From positions 2,024,288-2,088,287 of the forward strand of contig VUYV01000041.1 of assembly GCA_008711295.1 (NCBI GenBank): DNA of 64,000 nt, given 5' to 3'. The position numbers and the translations under genes were made by a program. The DNA comes from Anarhynchus alexandrinus (lineage: Eukaryota; Chordata; Aves; Charadriiformes; Charadriidae). This document shows, piece after piece, positions 51,281 through 64,000 of the stretch (position 1 is its first letter; each line of letters starts with the position of its first letter). A model generated the notes under the pieces. That model saw nothing but the letters and a program-made list of their open reading frames with translations. It was not told the origin of the DNA and did not search any database.

Positions 51281-53699
51281 CCCTACATTAGCAAAAATAG
51301 TTGCACATGCTAGACAGCAACAACCCTACTGTCTTCAAGCCAGCCTGCTCACTTCCCCTCACTCTTACAGTCATAAAGCGTACCTTGGACATCGTGAATT
51401 CAGCACACATTGATGTAATGCTTACTTGAACCTGCAAATGACCCAAAAGTACAGTTCTAAAAGATACTAACACCCATGCAGCTTAATCACAGCTTTTCAG
51501 ACAGCTGTTCAAACTTAAGATCATATGTGAAGCATTCGTTCCTGAGGATGATCCTCACATTAGAAGGACATTAAATTATGTTCATGTTGTTGAACAGATC
51601 CACAAAAACCACAGGACTACAAGGTGTACAAGATGCATGGCTGCTCTTGTGATGAATTACTGAAATTACAGGGATACAATAACTATAGGTGGCTTGGTTA
51701 TGCAATGAGATACGGACGTACATTACCCTTCACCACATGTTCCAACAATGCTTCTTTTTCTACTCCTTCATATCTGCATGAAGCAGAATTTTCTGGAAAA
51801 GCTCTTGTTAAAAACAAGTACAGTAACCTGCTGAGTACTGAGAATGAGCTACTTTTATGTCTGAAACTTCCCACTGCTCCTAAACAGATTTGTGACTCCA
51901 AGCAGACTCATCTATCTCATTAACAAGAAGCACTATTAGGGGAAAGACAGAAACCTTTGAATTTAATTAAAATTCAAGTATGTTTTGTCTGAATGCAGAT
52001 TTTTATATATGTTGTTACATATAAAAGGAAGAGTATTATAAAGTTGTATCTACCCACCTGTTTACAGAAAAAGAATAATCAGCTAATATTATGACAGAGT
52101 GCCATGAAAATATTCAAATAGGAGGGAAAGAGGCACCAACTATGAAATTTTGGCAACTCCTGCTTATAGCTTATCTTTGCATGCCATAGCCTACTCCAAA
52201 AGTTACCCAGTGGAAAAAGATGCATCTTGATACCATAACTTCAAAGTGATCTTCAAATGTGTTCGGCTGGAAATCAAAACAGTTGAGGTGCAGAGGAGCA
52301 TGGAAATCCACTGATCAATCCTGACTCCTGTTTCCATTACCATTTGTGACTAGGAGGCTGCACCGATTTAAAATTTTTAATCATACAAACATATTTTTAA
52401 GTAACCTTTTATCTCTTAGAGGAATACTGCACAGTTCCTTTAGCTAACTGGTGATCTTTGTAGACTGCTTGCATAATGAGAAACACAAAGCCTAGCCACT
52501 GTAGGTTTTAAAAAACATAAAAACATAATTTTAATTTTGTGCTCAGTCAATATCACCAAACCTCTGATCCCATTTCAAAAGAAAAACTAACAAAAACATG
52601 TATTACCAAGAAAATACCCAGAGGGAGAGAGGAGGCTCATGAAGTTATTGGGGAGCGAGGAGCAGGGGAAAAGCTTAAAGATTCCTTTAGCTACAAAAGA
52701 CAAAGCAGAAAATCAAATCTAGAAGAAATAAGCATAGAGCTAAGCCAGAATGAGTTTCAATTGTTCTTCATTTAAATTCTGAAATATTTCTACTGACATC
52801 ACTGAAAGCACACTTATCTTATTTTTCTTCCCCACAGAGTCAGGAAGGAGAGGGATTATCTGGGGAGGTTCACTGGACTTAAGACAGTTAATGAAAAATT
52901 CTGCCCTCATGCTCAGTATTGTACATCCTGTTTTGCACAATAGCTGACAAACACAAGATTCAAATACATAACCACTTAGCTATGGATTCCCTACCCCTAC
53001 AAAAAACAAGCAGAAGGCCAGTAAAAAAAGCAATCAAACCAAACCAAGCAATAACAGCTTCAGTGTCATAAGAGGGCCCCTACTTCAGAAGCAAAACCCG
53101 TCTGAAGAAGCCCATGCAGGTGGTGGGTCTCTCACAGCCTGAGTATTACACACTGCATTTGAAGATGGGAGCTTTGAACTGATGTCCTGAGGTAAAGTCC
53201 CACTGACTTTTACTGCTCCTTTGGTGAAACAGTATCAAAGGGGAGACATTTGTCTTGCTTCTGTTTTGAATTCAATTTTTTCAAATACTTTCTGTGCTGT
53301 CCAATCTCCAATGTGAGAAGTTACTGAGGAGACCCTCTGGTCTCTCCTGCACACCTGGTGTGGAGCAATTGTGAATTCCACAAGGCACAGCTACCAAGTA
53401 GGCCCCACAACAGCTTCTGGAAGCACAGTTTCTGCCATCTGAGCACAACCACCAGTCTCCAATGAAGGTGACCCTACCTGAGGTTGGGAGAACATTTCTC
53501 TCTGACTCAGAGCTTCATCTTTAGCAAGAAGAGTGGTAACACTGATTTCATTTGAGCAGGTTGCTACTATGGCAGAATGGGAAAGACAGAGAGGGTGATA
53601 TGAGAAGCCCCATACTTAACAACAGTGCTGCTGGACTGAATAAAGAGGCACACAGCCCTGAAGCCACATAATGGGTGCATCTGACCGATCTCTGGAAGC

Positions 53700-54131
53700 A
53701 TGCATTTCCCAGTCCAAAGCACTCCATCAGTTTACTTACCCAATACGTGTGAGGTGACTTCCATGCTAACAGCAAGCTCCTGGACTGCAGTCACACTGTA
53801 CCTTGTAAGTGGTGATATCCCAAAGTTAGACCGACAAGGTCCCAATGGTAGCACATGCCTGAGTGTTACAGAGACCAACACCCATCTCAGAGGCTGTACT
53901 CCTAGGGGCCAAGATGATAAAGGCTGGAAGCCCAACCTCATAACACTTTACAGCACGACCAGGAAAAGCAGCAGCAATGATGTCCCTGTGATCTATCAGG
54001 ATCCCACACCCTTGAGATCCAGCACTCCAGATCAGGTCCTGGTCAAGACAGCAGACCCAGCACAGGTGACGAACCTCCCAAACATCATTCAGGCAACATT
54101 CTCTTCTGGTTCAGATCAAGAGGCCATCTAA
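53700..54131 (+). other. 143-codon open frame of unknown nature
   Basis: This is the longest frame in the window that does not cross a simple repeat. It is Ser/Thr/Pro-rich, with no membrane segment, no cysteine pattern and no motif I know. The flanking 53050-53700 is moderately GC-rich. An AATAAA at 53639-53644 lies upstream, not downstream, so it does not support a transcript of this frame. It could be a decayed retroelement or chance. Confidence 0.15.
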
Positions 54132-57100
54132 ACCAGCAGAAAACAGCACATGCTCAGAGAAAGAATATAAGAAATAAGGCAAGTATGGAATGGTCATTCT
54201 CAAGTCTCGCCTTCTGGCTTCCAGTGAAGACCATTGTTTTGTTTTCACTGTAGGCATTCTTCCCATGAAATTCTACCCCAACAGAGCACACTGGAAGCTG
54301 ATAAATACCAAACCAAACCCACCACCTTCTTCTATCAGTTCCATGTCTATGAACACCTCACCTTTATAGGAGTAACAAGCTTCTAGTTCCTGAGATACAA
54401 TACTGAGCCTCCCTTGTGCTGACAACAACCATTCAGTACCACATTTGCAGGAGTCATTGATTTGACAACTTAGTGGCATTCACATATTAGACAGAGGCTG
54501 ACATTAACCTGCAGTACCCAATATTCCAGACAGGACACCTTGTTTCTGTAAAGTCATCAGTCTTTTTTCTAATGAAGACAATTGGCATGAAAGTTTCTTG
54601 CAGAAACAAAAGCTGCATGCTGAGGAACATTTTCATTCCATTTCATTCCATTTTCAGAAGCAGCAGGCTCCTCGGAGAAAAACAACAAAACAAAACAAAA
54701 AAAATCCAAGAAAAGCACACCACACAGAACAACCAGACTGTTTGTACCATTTAATTCATATGGCAAGCAGAGGGGGAAAAAATTTTGAAAAGGACCAAAC
54801 TTCATGGAGGCTTGGTCCCTCAGGTCAGGCTCCCAGACACTTGCTCAACTTTTGCTTGCAAACTTCAGAATTCAGAAACCTTGGAAGTTTTCCACTGCAG
54901 TGAAAGGCAGAGCTTTGAAAAAAACTACAAGACTTTAATTAGACATTAAGTAAGATAGCCTTTTCTCAGCTCCATCCCCTAGGATATGTTCTAAGGGAGC
55001 TGCATTTCACACACTGAGAACACAAACAATTTTCAGCACTTGTAAACAGCAGTCTGGGGAAAGAGTGGAAAAGAGCACTAACTTTCAAGACTTTGCTTCT
55101 ACAATCTGACAGAATCAGGCAAGCTAGAAAACTCTACCAACCTCTCTCTGAAATACACCACAACATTTTAATTAAAACAGTTTTGTGCTTGTATCTTTGA
55201 TCTAGGATCAAAGTGATCACCCCATATAAAGCTGAACCAAGTATTCAGGTATTTCAAATGCTGAATGACAGGCCAACTGAGGATTAAAGGTCAGGCCAAT
55301 AGTCTGAAATGTAGTAAAAACAGACAATGCTAAAGAACACTTAGATCTTCACAAAACACAAATAGCCTTCAGGCTTGCTATAAGTTTACTCAAAGCGAGA
55401 CAGCGTGATCTATTCAAGTTGTGCTCCAGGCTGGATGCCTAAAGACAGAGTTGTGCTCACGACTATAGTATCAATTTGCTACATGACCTATTCTTTTGGA
55501 TTCACCTATATTTCCCTTCTGACAGGGCAGATTTATTCTGAAGTTTTACATGACTATCATAGGTCCAGTTCCCTACGGGATGTATATCATTTCACTTTGG
55601 GCTTCTTGTTATCTGTCCTTTTCCTGCTAGTTTTTCATACAGCTGGAAATGAAGCTGAGGTCTCCTCAACAATCACAGTTCCTCAGGGACTATATATGAA
55701 ATTGTTATTGCTCACATAATAAATTCCCTGAGTATAGCATATCGATGAAGCCAAGAATGCTCTAAAGCTCCTTCCCATGATTTATTTAGTTCTTGACTTT
55801 AAGTTTCCCATCCATGTAAGAGCTTTTTGGCTTTTTTAATCAGAAATAAGCAAGTCTCTGAAAAGTTCTTCTAGTTTAATACAGGGTTATCAGATAGTCA
55901 AAGCATTAACAATAATTCATTAAGGACCACTCATGGTCTTAATTACCAGGTTTTGATTGAGATTGCAACAACCAACACAGCAATTATCACAGGTCTGTCG
56001 GAGCAACTAAACCTGAGCAGCAACTTCGCCAACATGTCCTGAATCCCTTGACTACCAATGCTTTTTGCATTATCTCCTGCATCACCTGTCTGCAACAAAC
56101 CTCATTCAGCTACATGTAATAACAAGTATTTCTCAGTATGGTACCATAGGAAATAATTAACAGTACTTCTACTCCTTGCATCAAACTGATACTACAGTAC
56201 CACTGTGCAGATACTACTTCAAAACGTGCAAACTGGAAGTTTTGTCTGGTTTCCAGAGAGGGTGGATATTCACACCACTGGAGCTTAGATGCTTACGTAG
56301 GCAGCTCACTTCCTGTGGCTCCTCAATACTCAACAGAGAACAAAAGGCTTCTCCAGGAATAAATTCAGAGCAGAGACCCAGTATAAGCACTTTGTTGAAA
56401 CAATTTCTTCTAGAAGTGATGAAAACATAGAAGGAGCACAAGAGAAACTAGCTGACTGAGTCTAGGTGATTCACACTGGAACACAGAGAAATAGGGAAAA
56501 AAACCCAACACAACTCATTATATCATACCAGGCTGGCAGAGTTCAGTGAATCAGACTTTTGATATGACTGGATTACTGTCTTCTTATATTCTTTGAGGAG
56601 TCTTGCTCTCTGCAATCCTGAATGATGGCCACAGGAAATAGATTTCATGGATATTTTGATAAGCAGGTAAACAGAGGTCATATCCTCCCAGCACAGAAAT
56701 GATAATGTTTATCTAGTGTTTGGTTTCTGTGCCTATATAATTTAATTAACCTTATGATAATATCAGTATGATCTGCAGCAGAATAAAAGATGAGGTTTCA
56801 TTTGTCTTCCTAATTTCAATTTTACTGTGAAGTTTCAAAGCAGTGATTGGGAAAGTTGAACAGAAAGAGTCCTATTATATTCTATGAGATACCCGAATTA
56901 TACAAAAAATTACTGTGAATTACCTTCAGTATGTGAACTACTGATCAACTATATTATTTATTATTGCACCAGTGCGAGTGGTATCTTTTAGCGTTACCAA
57001 CTTATAGAGTTGCATTGTGAAAAGGTGATAGTGTGGGTTTATGACATCCAAGATTCAAGGATTCATGGGTGCACATCATCTGGTCAGCTAATAATCTTAT

Positions 57101-57522
57101 TCATGGTCCTGGATTTGTTTAGAAAGCAGATATGTAAGATAGAGGACTTGGGTCCTTGACTTCATTTTATGTAAATCATGTAGATCATACGCACGAATTA
57201 TGAATTTTGCAGGACAGATGCTTTTATGACAGGTTGTTCTATGAAGAGCAACAGTAGCACATTTCACCTTGAGAACACCTGAAAGTTAGTCACAGCATAC
57301 GGCGAATAATTCACACTAAGCGGTGGACAAAACAGAGAGCTTCCTGTGGAATGGAGATCAGATCTACAGGACTGGAGATCTTCAGAGCTTTCTCAGACAA
57401 AAGATTTGATGATTTTTTGGTATTACTCAGGTGGTTCAACACTTTCCAGATGAGTTAGATTATTCAGGAATTTGCTAAGGTAGCATTCCGAGATGTTAAT
57501 CTTGCTCCTTGTCTTTTACTCC

Positions 57523-57523
57523 N
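57523..57523. other. Single ambiguous base (N)
   Basis: One N sits in ACTCC-N-TTAGAAG. I saw no duplication of flanking sequence on the two sides, unlike the N at 3781, so it is probably an unresolved base or a tiny gap. Confidence 0.85.
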
Positions 57524-59206
57524 TTAGAAGAAAAAAATAAACTTTTACATTGTTAGATTTCTTCATTTTCAGGCTAAGCCAGCTGATGAGCATTTGCTCA
57601 GTTCTTGCCCAAAACACTTCTGCACACAGCTATAAAAACCACTTAAGATTCAGATGAGTTGCAGAGCATGTAACAATTCATAATCTTGGCCATAGAGGTT
57701 GACATCTCCATATCTGTTCCCCCATCTGGTAAACCAGTAGAACCATACCAATCTTGGAGAAAGATGAGGAAATTATTATGATGAAGTTCCATTAAGTCAT
57801 ATATGAAATGAGGAAGTTTAAACACTTCACATACTGATGTATAAAATATCTTATGTACTCTTTCAAATGTGGATCACTTGTTACTACTTTTAACATATCA
57901 CAGCTGATACTTAGTACATAGAAAGGAAACAACGTGCAAATACAAGACATATCTCAGATCTCCTTAAGACTCCTCCAAGTAATTTTTGTAAGAATAGTTA
58001 TTTTCACTCAGAATATTCTTAGGAATATAAATTGCTGTAATACTAGGGTTGCTAGTCAGTGAGATCAGATGTGCAATCTGCCTAATACCATGTGCTGGAT
58101 ATAGATAATAACATGTTATGGCTTATTTCTAGTTTTAATTTTGTCTGTGGATTTGTATGGCTGGACTTTTCTGTGAGTGATGTGATTGCAAAAATATGTC
58201 TTCACTTTTCCCCCCCCCCCCACAGGTGTTCTTCAATGCTTGTTACAGAAAAAGTGAGTGATTATTAACCTTTCTTAAAGGAAAGGCTAGAAGAAATGGG
58301 AAATGCAACCACAGAAGTGCCATAGTGGCCTGGAATGATTTCAGAAGGGAAATGGAACACAGGACAAAAGATTTTCTGTTCTGTATTATGAAAGTCTCTT
58401 TAGTACAATCAAGGCATTAGCAGAAGCTCATAAACATTACCTAGTCTTTCTGGATCAATTTGCAGTGAATGTCTGGTTATCTGTGACTGAACTTCAGTCA
58501 ACAGAAGGAACAATTTCAGCAACAGAAGAACAAGTGAAGGACCTTAAACTTACTGTTCTTTGAGCATCTGAAATAACTAGCCTGGTGTCTCCCATGTCTC
58601 TCACAATGCCCAGTTTTCCTTCATATTCCTAACATCTGTCATTGTAATAGCCTATATCCTCCCAACTTCCCCAGAGCCATGCCACTATATATCCAAGTTT
58701 ATTCTTAGACTCCTCAACACAGTACTCTTCTCTCATTCCCTTTTCTTCCAAACAGTGATGCATTTAGCTCATAACAATACGTACTGAAAACAAAGGTGTT
58801 AAGAGCAGAACTCTCCCTTCCTTCTTTACAGTGAGGGCATTGACATGGGTCTCCTTTACGTATCAACACCAATTTTCATACAATCTCTAAGACCTCAACA
58901 ATTTTAAGATCTTACTTTAAATTAGCAAAAAGATCCATAAACTATTAGAGTACAGACAGAGATGGGAGTAATGGCACATGCCTCATTTCCTTAAGCAGGC
59001 AGGCAACAAATTAGATAAAAGGATGCATTTTACAGAAAAATGCTCATGTCACTGCTGTGTGCCATCTAACATTTTTAAGCTTAAAACTTTTTTCCCCCAA
59101 TGCACATCCATTTGAAAAAGGCAGACAAAGGAATAATGTCAATATGAAAACACCCCAAAAGACTTCTTAAGCATGGTGATACACATCCCAACAGTATGAG
59201 GTTAGT

Positions 59207-59229
59207 TAAAATAAATAAATAAATAAAAT
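59207..59229 (+). repeat. AAAT microsatellite (short)
   Basis: About five AAAT units beside AT-rich unique DNA. Confidence 0.8.
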
Positions 59230-59799
59230 CAGTGAAATTTAGCTAGATAAAAGCAATAAAGTTACCAGTGATATGCTTTGCTGCCTTGACAGTAACTCAA
59301 CATAAAAGATTTTTTTTAAATGTTCCCTGTCATGTAAATGAGCTAAAATGCTGCTTCCTGAATAATAAAATATTAGGACCATGCTATGCTACAGCAAGCC
59401 CCTATAAACAGAATATGCCATTAACAACAGAGATAATGGAAAGCTGACACCTTATAAACTTTGTTATTTTGCATTGTTTTCTGAAAGACTAGAGTAAAAC
59501 ACTATGACACACTGCAGGGAAGACCAAGAAAAGGACTCGGCAATTAAATTTCCCAAATGAATGACATTTTTGACATTTCTTTTCCCACAAGAAACTTCAT
59601 GACTTAGGGTGGGTTTTTGTTCTGTTTTTCCCTAGGAAAAAAACAATCAAGATAATGATAGTAATTGGTAAACAGATGAGTGAGAAATCCCAGAAGCAAT
59701 CTCATATTAAAAGGCCACACTGGATATTACTGAGGAATACTGCTCTATAACATTTTCGGTTGACTCATACATGTTTATTTTGCCTTTTTTTTTTTTTTT

Positions 59800-59864
59800 N
59801 NNNNNNNNNNNNNNNNNNNNNNNNNNNNNNNNNNNNNNNNNNNNNNNNNNNNNNNNNNNNNNNN
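59800..59864. other. Assembly gap (65 N) inside poly-T
   Basis: Bases before (59784-59799) and after (59865-59885) the gap are T runs, and an A run follows at 59886-59897. The gap therefore sits in a homopolymer that short reads could not cross, and its true length is unknown. The translated frame across it is meaningless. Confidence 0.95.
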
Positions 59865-59865
59865 T

Positions 59866-59896
<31 letters not shown>

Positions 59897-59924
59897 GAAA
59901 ACTTTCTACAAAACAAGAAGACAC

Positions 59925-61110
59925 ATTAAGAAGGTCTCAAAAGGTCATTTAATCCAGCCAATACCCCTGGTAGGATCAATCAATTCCACTACAGACATCC
60001 ATGTAACTTCTCCAACTAAAACTTCCAGCAGCAGAGAACCCCACAGACCTCCCCAGATGTTAGATGAGGTTACTTCCCTCACTCACTTTCACAAAAGTCC
60101 TTTCCTAATATCTGACCTGAATCTCTCTCATTGCAATTTAACTCACTGCTTCTCCTAGTCTCAACAGGCCTTGTATCTGCTCCTTTTCCCCGCTATTATT
60201 CTTACCTTCACGATTCTGGTGTTTATCTTTCTTGAAATTCAGTGCCTCAAACTTGATACAATAGTACAGCCAATATCCTCTTATACATAGCATAATGTAA
60301 TGCTGCTTATAATTGTATTTTTTTTAAACAGCAGAAGTGTTGACTTACATGTAGTGTAGCATCCAATACAGCTATTATAACCTTTTTTTCAGTTTTGTCT
60401 AAGCAGGTGTTCCTCCACCTTGCATTTGTACCATTAATTATTCTGAACTGTAGCACACTGCAATAGTCCATACTAAATTTCAGCCAACATTTTACAGACT
60501 ATTGCTCCAGCATGTTTATCCTAATCCTGTCCTTCAAAGTTCTTGCTGCTTCCTCCTCACAATCACCTGCAAAATAAGCAAGTATTATGAGCAGACCCAA
60601 ACTAAATCCTCCAGAAATACATTCAGCCCTCTATTCAATAGCAGATGCTTCACACAATTAGTCTACGCAGTTTCCTAACTACTGGTTGATTCATCTTGCA
60701 GCTGTTTCATCTACCATGTATTTCTTTTGCTTGCTTATAAATGCAGCATGCAAAAAAAGTGTCCAGGTGTTTAAGGAAAGATGCATCTCATCTACAGCTT
60801 CTCTGCCATCCACAAGGCTTGCCACTTTCATGAAATTAAATTAGACTGGTTTGACAAGAGTTGCTCTCAATCAAGACACCCTATATTCACTTTTTTTTTT
60901 CAAGTATTTGCCAAAGATTGTGAGATCCAGCACTTTTCTTGAATTCAAGTTAGGTAAATTGTCTGCAATTCTCTAATTCTCCTCTTTCACTTCCATTCTC
61001 TTACCTTTTTCCACCTTTCTGAAAATTCACCCCCCTCAGTTTTTTTGAGCATGAATATTTCAGCCACTTCCCTAAAAGCTTAAGGATAACATTCATCAGG
61101 ACCAGCCAAT
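59925..61110 (-). mobile_element. Old, long CR1-type LINE relic
   Basis: On the minus strand the 3' end begins near 59925 (AAGGTCTCAAAAGGTCATTT, then AATCCAGCC). CAGCAGAGAACCCCACAGAC, TTTCCTAATATCTGACCTGA and CTCTCATTGCAATTTAACTC follow in the usual CR1 order. Farther on, TAAATTAGACTGGTTTGACA at about 60840 and AATTCTCTAATTCTCCTCTTTC at about 60967, then CATTCATCAGGACCAGCC at about 61090, correspond to the RT region of older CR1 subfamilies. There are no long frames. The middle (60250-60700) is too diverged to align by eye, and the far end is approximate. It is more diverged than the other CR1 copies here, hence older. Confidence 0.75.
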
Positions 61111-61416
61111 ACAACAGCAATCTTTCTCTTCCTCTTTCTGCCCCTCTGTCATTTACAATAATCACACTAGCTACAAGGGAAGATCACCAATAATCACCTT
61201 TTTTTCCCCTTTAATCATAACCCATAAACTTCCACGCTCAAATTCAACTCCAGTCTGGACCTCAGAACAAGCACATACAACCTTGATAAACCAACTCTTT
61301 GATAAACCAAAATCTTATTAATAAGGCAATATAAGTACTCAAGCCTCTGAATCACTTCACCAAATTTGATATAGTATATAAGTTTGACTGACTAATAAGG
61401 ATTTCAGTTCTTCTTC
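61111..61416. other. Unassigned AT-rich spacer between two CR1 copies
   Basis: No clear similarity seen. It might be a continuation of the old minus-strand CR1, but I could not match it. Confidence 0.4.
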
Positions 61417-61810
61417 TTTAGACTGAGAGAGTTGGGATTGTTCAGCCTGGAAAAGAGAAGGCTCCAGGGAGACCTTATAGCAGCTTTCCAGTATCTGAAG
61501 GGCGCCTACAGGAAAGCTGGAGAGGGACATTTTACAAGGGCACGTAGTGATAGGTAATGGCTTCAGACTGGAAGACAGATTCAGATTAAATATCAGGAAG
61601 AAATTTTTCACTCTGAGGGTGGTGAGGCACTGGAACAGGTTGCCCAGAGAAAGTTGTTGAGGCCCCATCCCTGCAAGTGTTCAAGGCCAGGTTGGACGGG
61701 GCTTTGAGCAACTTGGTCCAGTGGGAGGTGTCCCTGCCTATGGCAGGGGGGTTGGAACTCTATGATCTTCAAGGTCCCTTCCAACCCAAACCATTCTATG
61801 ATTCTATGAT
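61417..61810 (+). mobile_element. CR1 LINE 3' region, relatively young
   Basis: Clean match to the common avian CR1 3' end: TTGGGATTGTTCAGCCTGGA (LGLFSLE), CTCCAGGGAGACCTTATAGC (LQGDLIAA), AGTATCTGAAGGGCGCCTAC (YLKGAYR), ATCAGGAAGAAATTTTTCAC (IRKKFFT), TGCCTATGGCAGGGGGGTTG, and the tail ATTCTATGATTCTATGAT ending at 61810. 5'-truncated, with frameshifts. Overlapping minus frames (61357-61668, 61608-61823) are shadows of it. Confidence 0.96.
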
Positions 61811-64000
61811 TTATTTCTTGCACATCTTGTATGGCATTAAGAAATTTAAGATGGGCAGCACACTGCTTTTTCCTCTCCTCTCCCCCGTGAGCCCATCAAT
61901 CACGAACTAGACATCAAGATATCCTGAGGTTACCAATGATATATATATACTTCTTTAACATCATTATGTCATTTTCACAACACTTCATTGACTCTTATAT
62001 CAAGTTTTCCAGAGGCCACATTGCCACGTGAACAACCACAAACTCCAAGTAATCCATAACTAGCGTCATTATTGCTCACCTACCAAACCAGATTTTAACA
62101 AAAGCAACCCCAGAAACAAAAAGCCCAGCTGGACAATGAAAGTGTGAATCTCGGCTATAAAAGCAGAGTCCCCCCTCCAAGCAGGACCTGCTTCTGATAA
62201 ACCAAAGGAGGTTATCATCTCCAAGAAAGGATATACACAAACCATATCTGTGATGCTTTCACCCTGCCTTGCCTCCCCATCATACAAGAACTCCACTTTC
62301 CTTTTAAGGCTCCCAGGCAAACAAACTACACTTGGTGCACTGTCTCAAATGTAAGTGGACAGAAGTATTTTCCGTTGAAAGTGGAACAAATTAGCAGTAG
62401 TCATTTTGCAAAGAGTATTGAGACCTCCAAAACTCAAAATATCATTCTAAAGTAAATCTCTCTCAAGAATATAATACATTTTTTTTGTGATTTTAAGTCC
62501 TGTAGAATGCATGTTAGAAAAACTAAACTGTCTTCTACTCTTGCTGTTAGAAAAAGATAAAAGGAAAGGAAAGCAGAGCTTTGTTGTTTTGTTGGGGTTT
62601 TTTAACCTTAACACCTCCAAGGAGCCAGATTCCAAGGAACCTTGCTCAAATCAATTTAAATCTGTCCAAAAAAGAAATGTGTCACAGCCCTGGACTTTAC
62701 TGTTACTATTGACTTTTAGAAACACGTAGAGCTTATTATAGCTGTAGTTCATCATGACTTCTTCACACACTACATTTGCAGAATAAATTACAGCGAATTC
62801 TCCTAAGATCTGCAGCCAACACATATACAGACAGTGACAAGAACCTGTAAGTAGTAAGAGCTACCAAAGAAACATTTTTTCTAACAGAAAAAGCATATAT
62901 ACATTTTACAGCTATCCACAAAAACCACGCTAACTAGAAAGAGTGAGAGTATGCATATGGACGTGCACACAGAGATCCCCATCTCATTTTCTTAGTAAGC
63001 ATTGTTCTCACCTGTAGGCTGTTGTGTATCTTTGCACATATCACTGACTGCAGCCTCCAGTCTCAGGGTATCACAGGCCCGTAATTTCTGCACATGGTCT
63101 AAGTTTAGCTCTTTGTATCTCCATTTCCAGAGGTGCTGCAGTACACAAAAACAACTGGCTTCAGTGGAATTTGGGGTGGCCAGTATAACAAGCACTGTTA
63201 AAAAAGGGATCTTCAGGAGCCATATTAACTTTGAACATCCAGTACTGGCAAGGTTTAGAAGATTTCTTTGCTGACGGACACAGGAAATTTAACAGAAAAC
63301 TGAATTTCTTCTTGTCTTTCCCTTCCTTCTTCTTCTCCCACAACAGTAGATTACTGAATTATGTTTACATATGCAGATACTGATTTTAACAGTTCTTTGG
63401 GAAGGAAGGAAGGTCTCCCCCTTGTTTTCATTAAAACTATAATACAGTAATTTAGAAAAAAGGGCATGATAGGTTACATGATGGACGCCAAATAAGGTAA
63501 TGGCAATAATGTTTAGGAATTACTAATAGGCAGATCCTTCTCCCCTGCAAAAGCAGGGCATACGTGAACTGCCTGTTTGTTTAAAGTAGTAATATCTCAG
63601 CCAAATTCTTTCCTACGATTGCGTCACCAAGCGATATGCACCTGTCATCTTAAACACAAGACCAGCTGAACTTAGGTAGCCCCATAAGTAGGAGAGCACC
63701 CTGAACCTTGTTTACCAAGAAGCGGAAGGCCATCAGCTTGCCTCTACCCCATTCGACATGGATACAGACAGATGGGAGCTGCCTGCCTGTGCTGGTAATT
63801 AATTATACAAGCATGCCCTATATAAACCTTCCAGGAAAATTCTAACACACATGCCCCCAAAGATCCATTCTCAAACGCTCGTTTATGGTAACTCCCCAAA
63901 ATATGCAAAACTTCATCAGAACTTAATACGGAAAATGCAATTGCCAGTAAGCAACGTAACTTCACTGTTAATCCTCTCGTCCTTTCCCTGAATCCCAAAG
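61811..64000. other. AT-rich non-coding stretch to the window end
   Basis: No gene or transposon recognised. Frames are at most 90 codons (63002-63274, plus) and lack motifs. A short TATATATA run is at 61940-61950. Confidence 0.5.

Larger units (their letters stand above)
51281..59799. other. Non-coding stretch, a few unsupported frames
   Basis: No transposon recognised. Frames of note are 51624-51923 (99 codons, plus), 53700-54131 (143 codons, plus; separate entry), 54598-54903 (101 codons, plus) and 55405-55719 (104 codons, plus, hydrophobic). None shows known motifs. Small repeats are CATTCCATTT at 54633-54655, a 12-C run at 58210-58221 and AAAT units at 59207-59229. A single N is at 57523. 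Confidence 0.45.

Noticed and set aside
53063..53680. Possible LTR starting TGTCATAAGAGGG with AATAAA at 53639
   Set aside because: No matching ACA end with target duplication and no resemblance to a known avian LTR.
58205..58226. Poly-C tract followed by CACAG, like a splice acceptor
   Set aside because: A 12-C run is a common simple repeat, with no open frame or donor to pair with it.
59760..60158. 132-codon frame across the N gap
   Set aside because: The reading passes through 65 unknown bases and poly-T/A, so most of it is not sequence at all.
61357..61823. Two minus-strand frames of 103 and 71 codons
   Set aside because: They are antisense shadows of the plus-strand CR1 at 61417-61810.
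1..64000. tRNA, rRNA, CRISPR arrays, bacterial operons or phage modules
   Set aside because: No cloverleaf with TTCGA-type loops, no spaced direct repeats and no dense long frames were seen. Composition and repeats are those of a bird genome.

Overview
The window looks like bird (probably neoavian) nuclear genomic DNA. It is AT-rich and mostly non-coding. CR1 LINE fragments lie on both strands, several ending in the avian CR1 tail of repeated ATTCTATG(A) words, and there is one solo LTR of a type I recall as common in bird genomes. No bacterial-style operons, phage genes, CRISPR array, tRNA or rRNA were seen. No complete protein-coding gene could be supported. The open frames are short and are either CR1 relics, frames through simple repeats, or chance frames. 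The window is best read as intergenic DNA or a large intron.

Layout: 1-1534 is unique sequence with a small GC-rich patch. 1535-3780 and 3782-6025 are two almost identical copies of a 2.2 kb segment separated by one N. The second copy runs into a full CR1 3' end, while the first stops inside the same CR1, so this is most likely an unmerged haplotype overlap in the assembly. Each copy carries an unidentified, apparently decayed coding-like stretch on the minus strand with a splice-donor-like site. 6220-14776 is AT-rich and feature-poor. A CR1 tail (14777-14917) is followed by a GC-rich unclassified stretch to about 15460.

15461-22200 is again feature-poor. 22.2-24.7 kb is unusually GC-rich and ends in a solo LTR (24131-24704) with a 5-bp target duplication GATGT. 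CR1 copies follow at 25818-26640 (with a smaller CR1 nested inside), 28188-28520 and 37317-37462. A pure GAAGA-type microsatellite sits at 32791-32913.

49617-51280 is a long, decayed minus-strand CR1 that still shows reverse-transcriptase and endonuclease remnants. 59800-59864 is an assembly gap inside a poly-T tract. It is followed by an old minus-strand CR1 (about 59925-61110) and a younger plus-strand CR1 (61417-61810).

No set of genes acting together is visible. The most informative observations are the probable false duplication, the duplicated coding-like relic inside it, the dated LTR insertion, and the nested or decayed CR1 copies. Repeat family names are from memory of consensus patterns, not from a database search.
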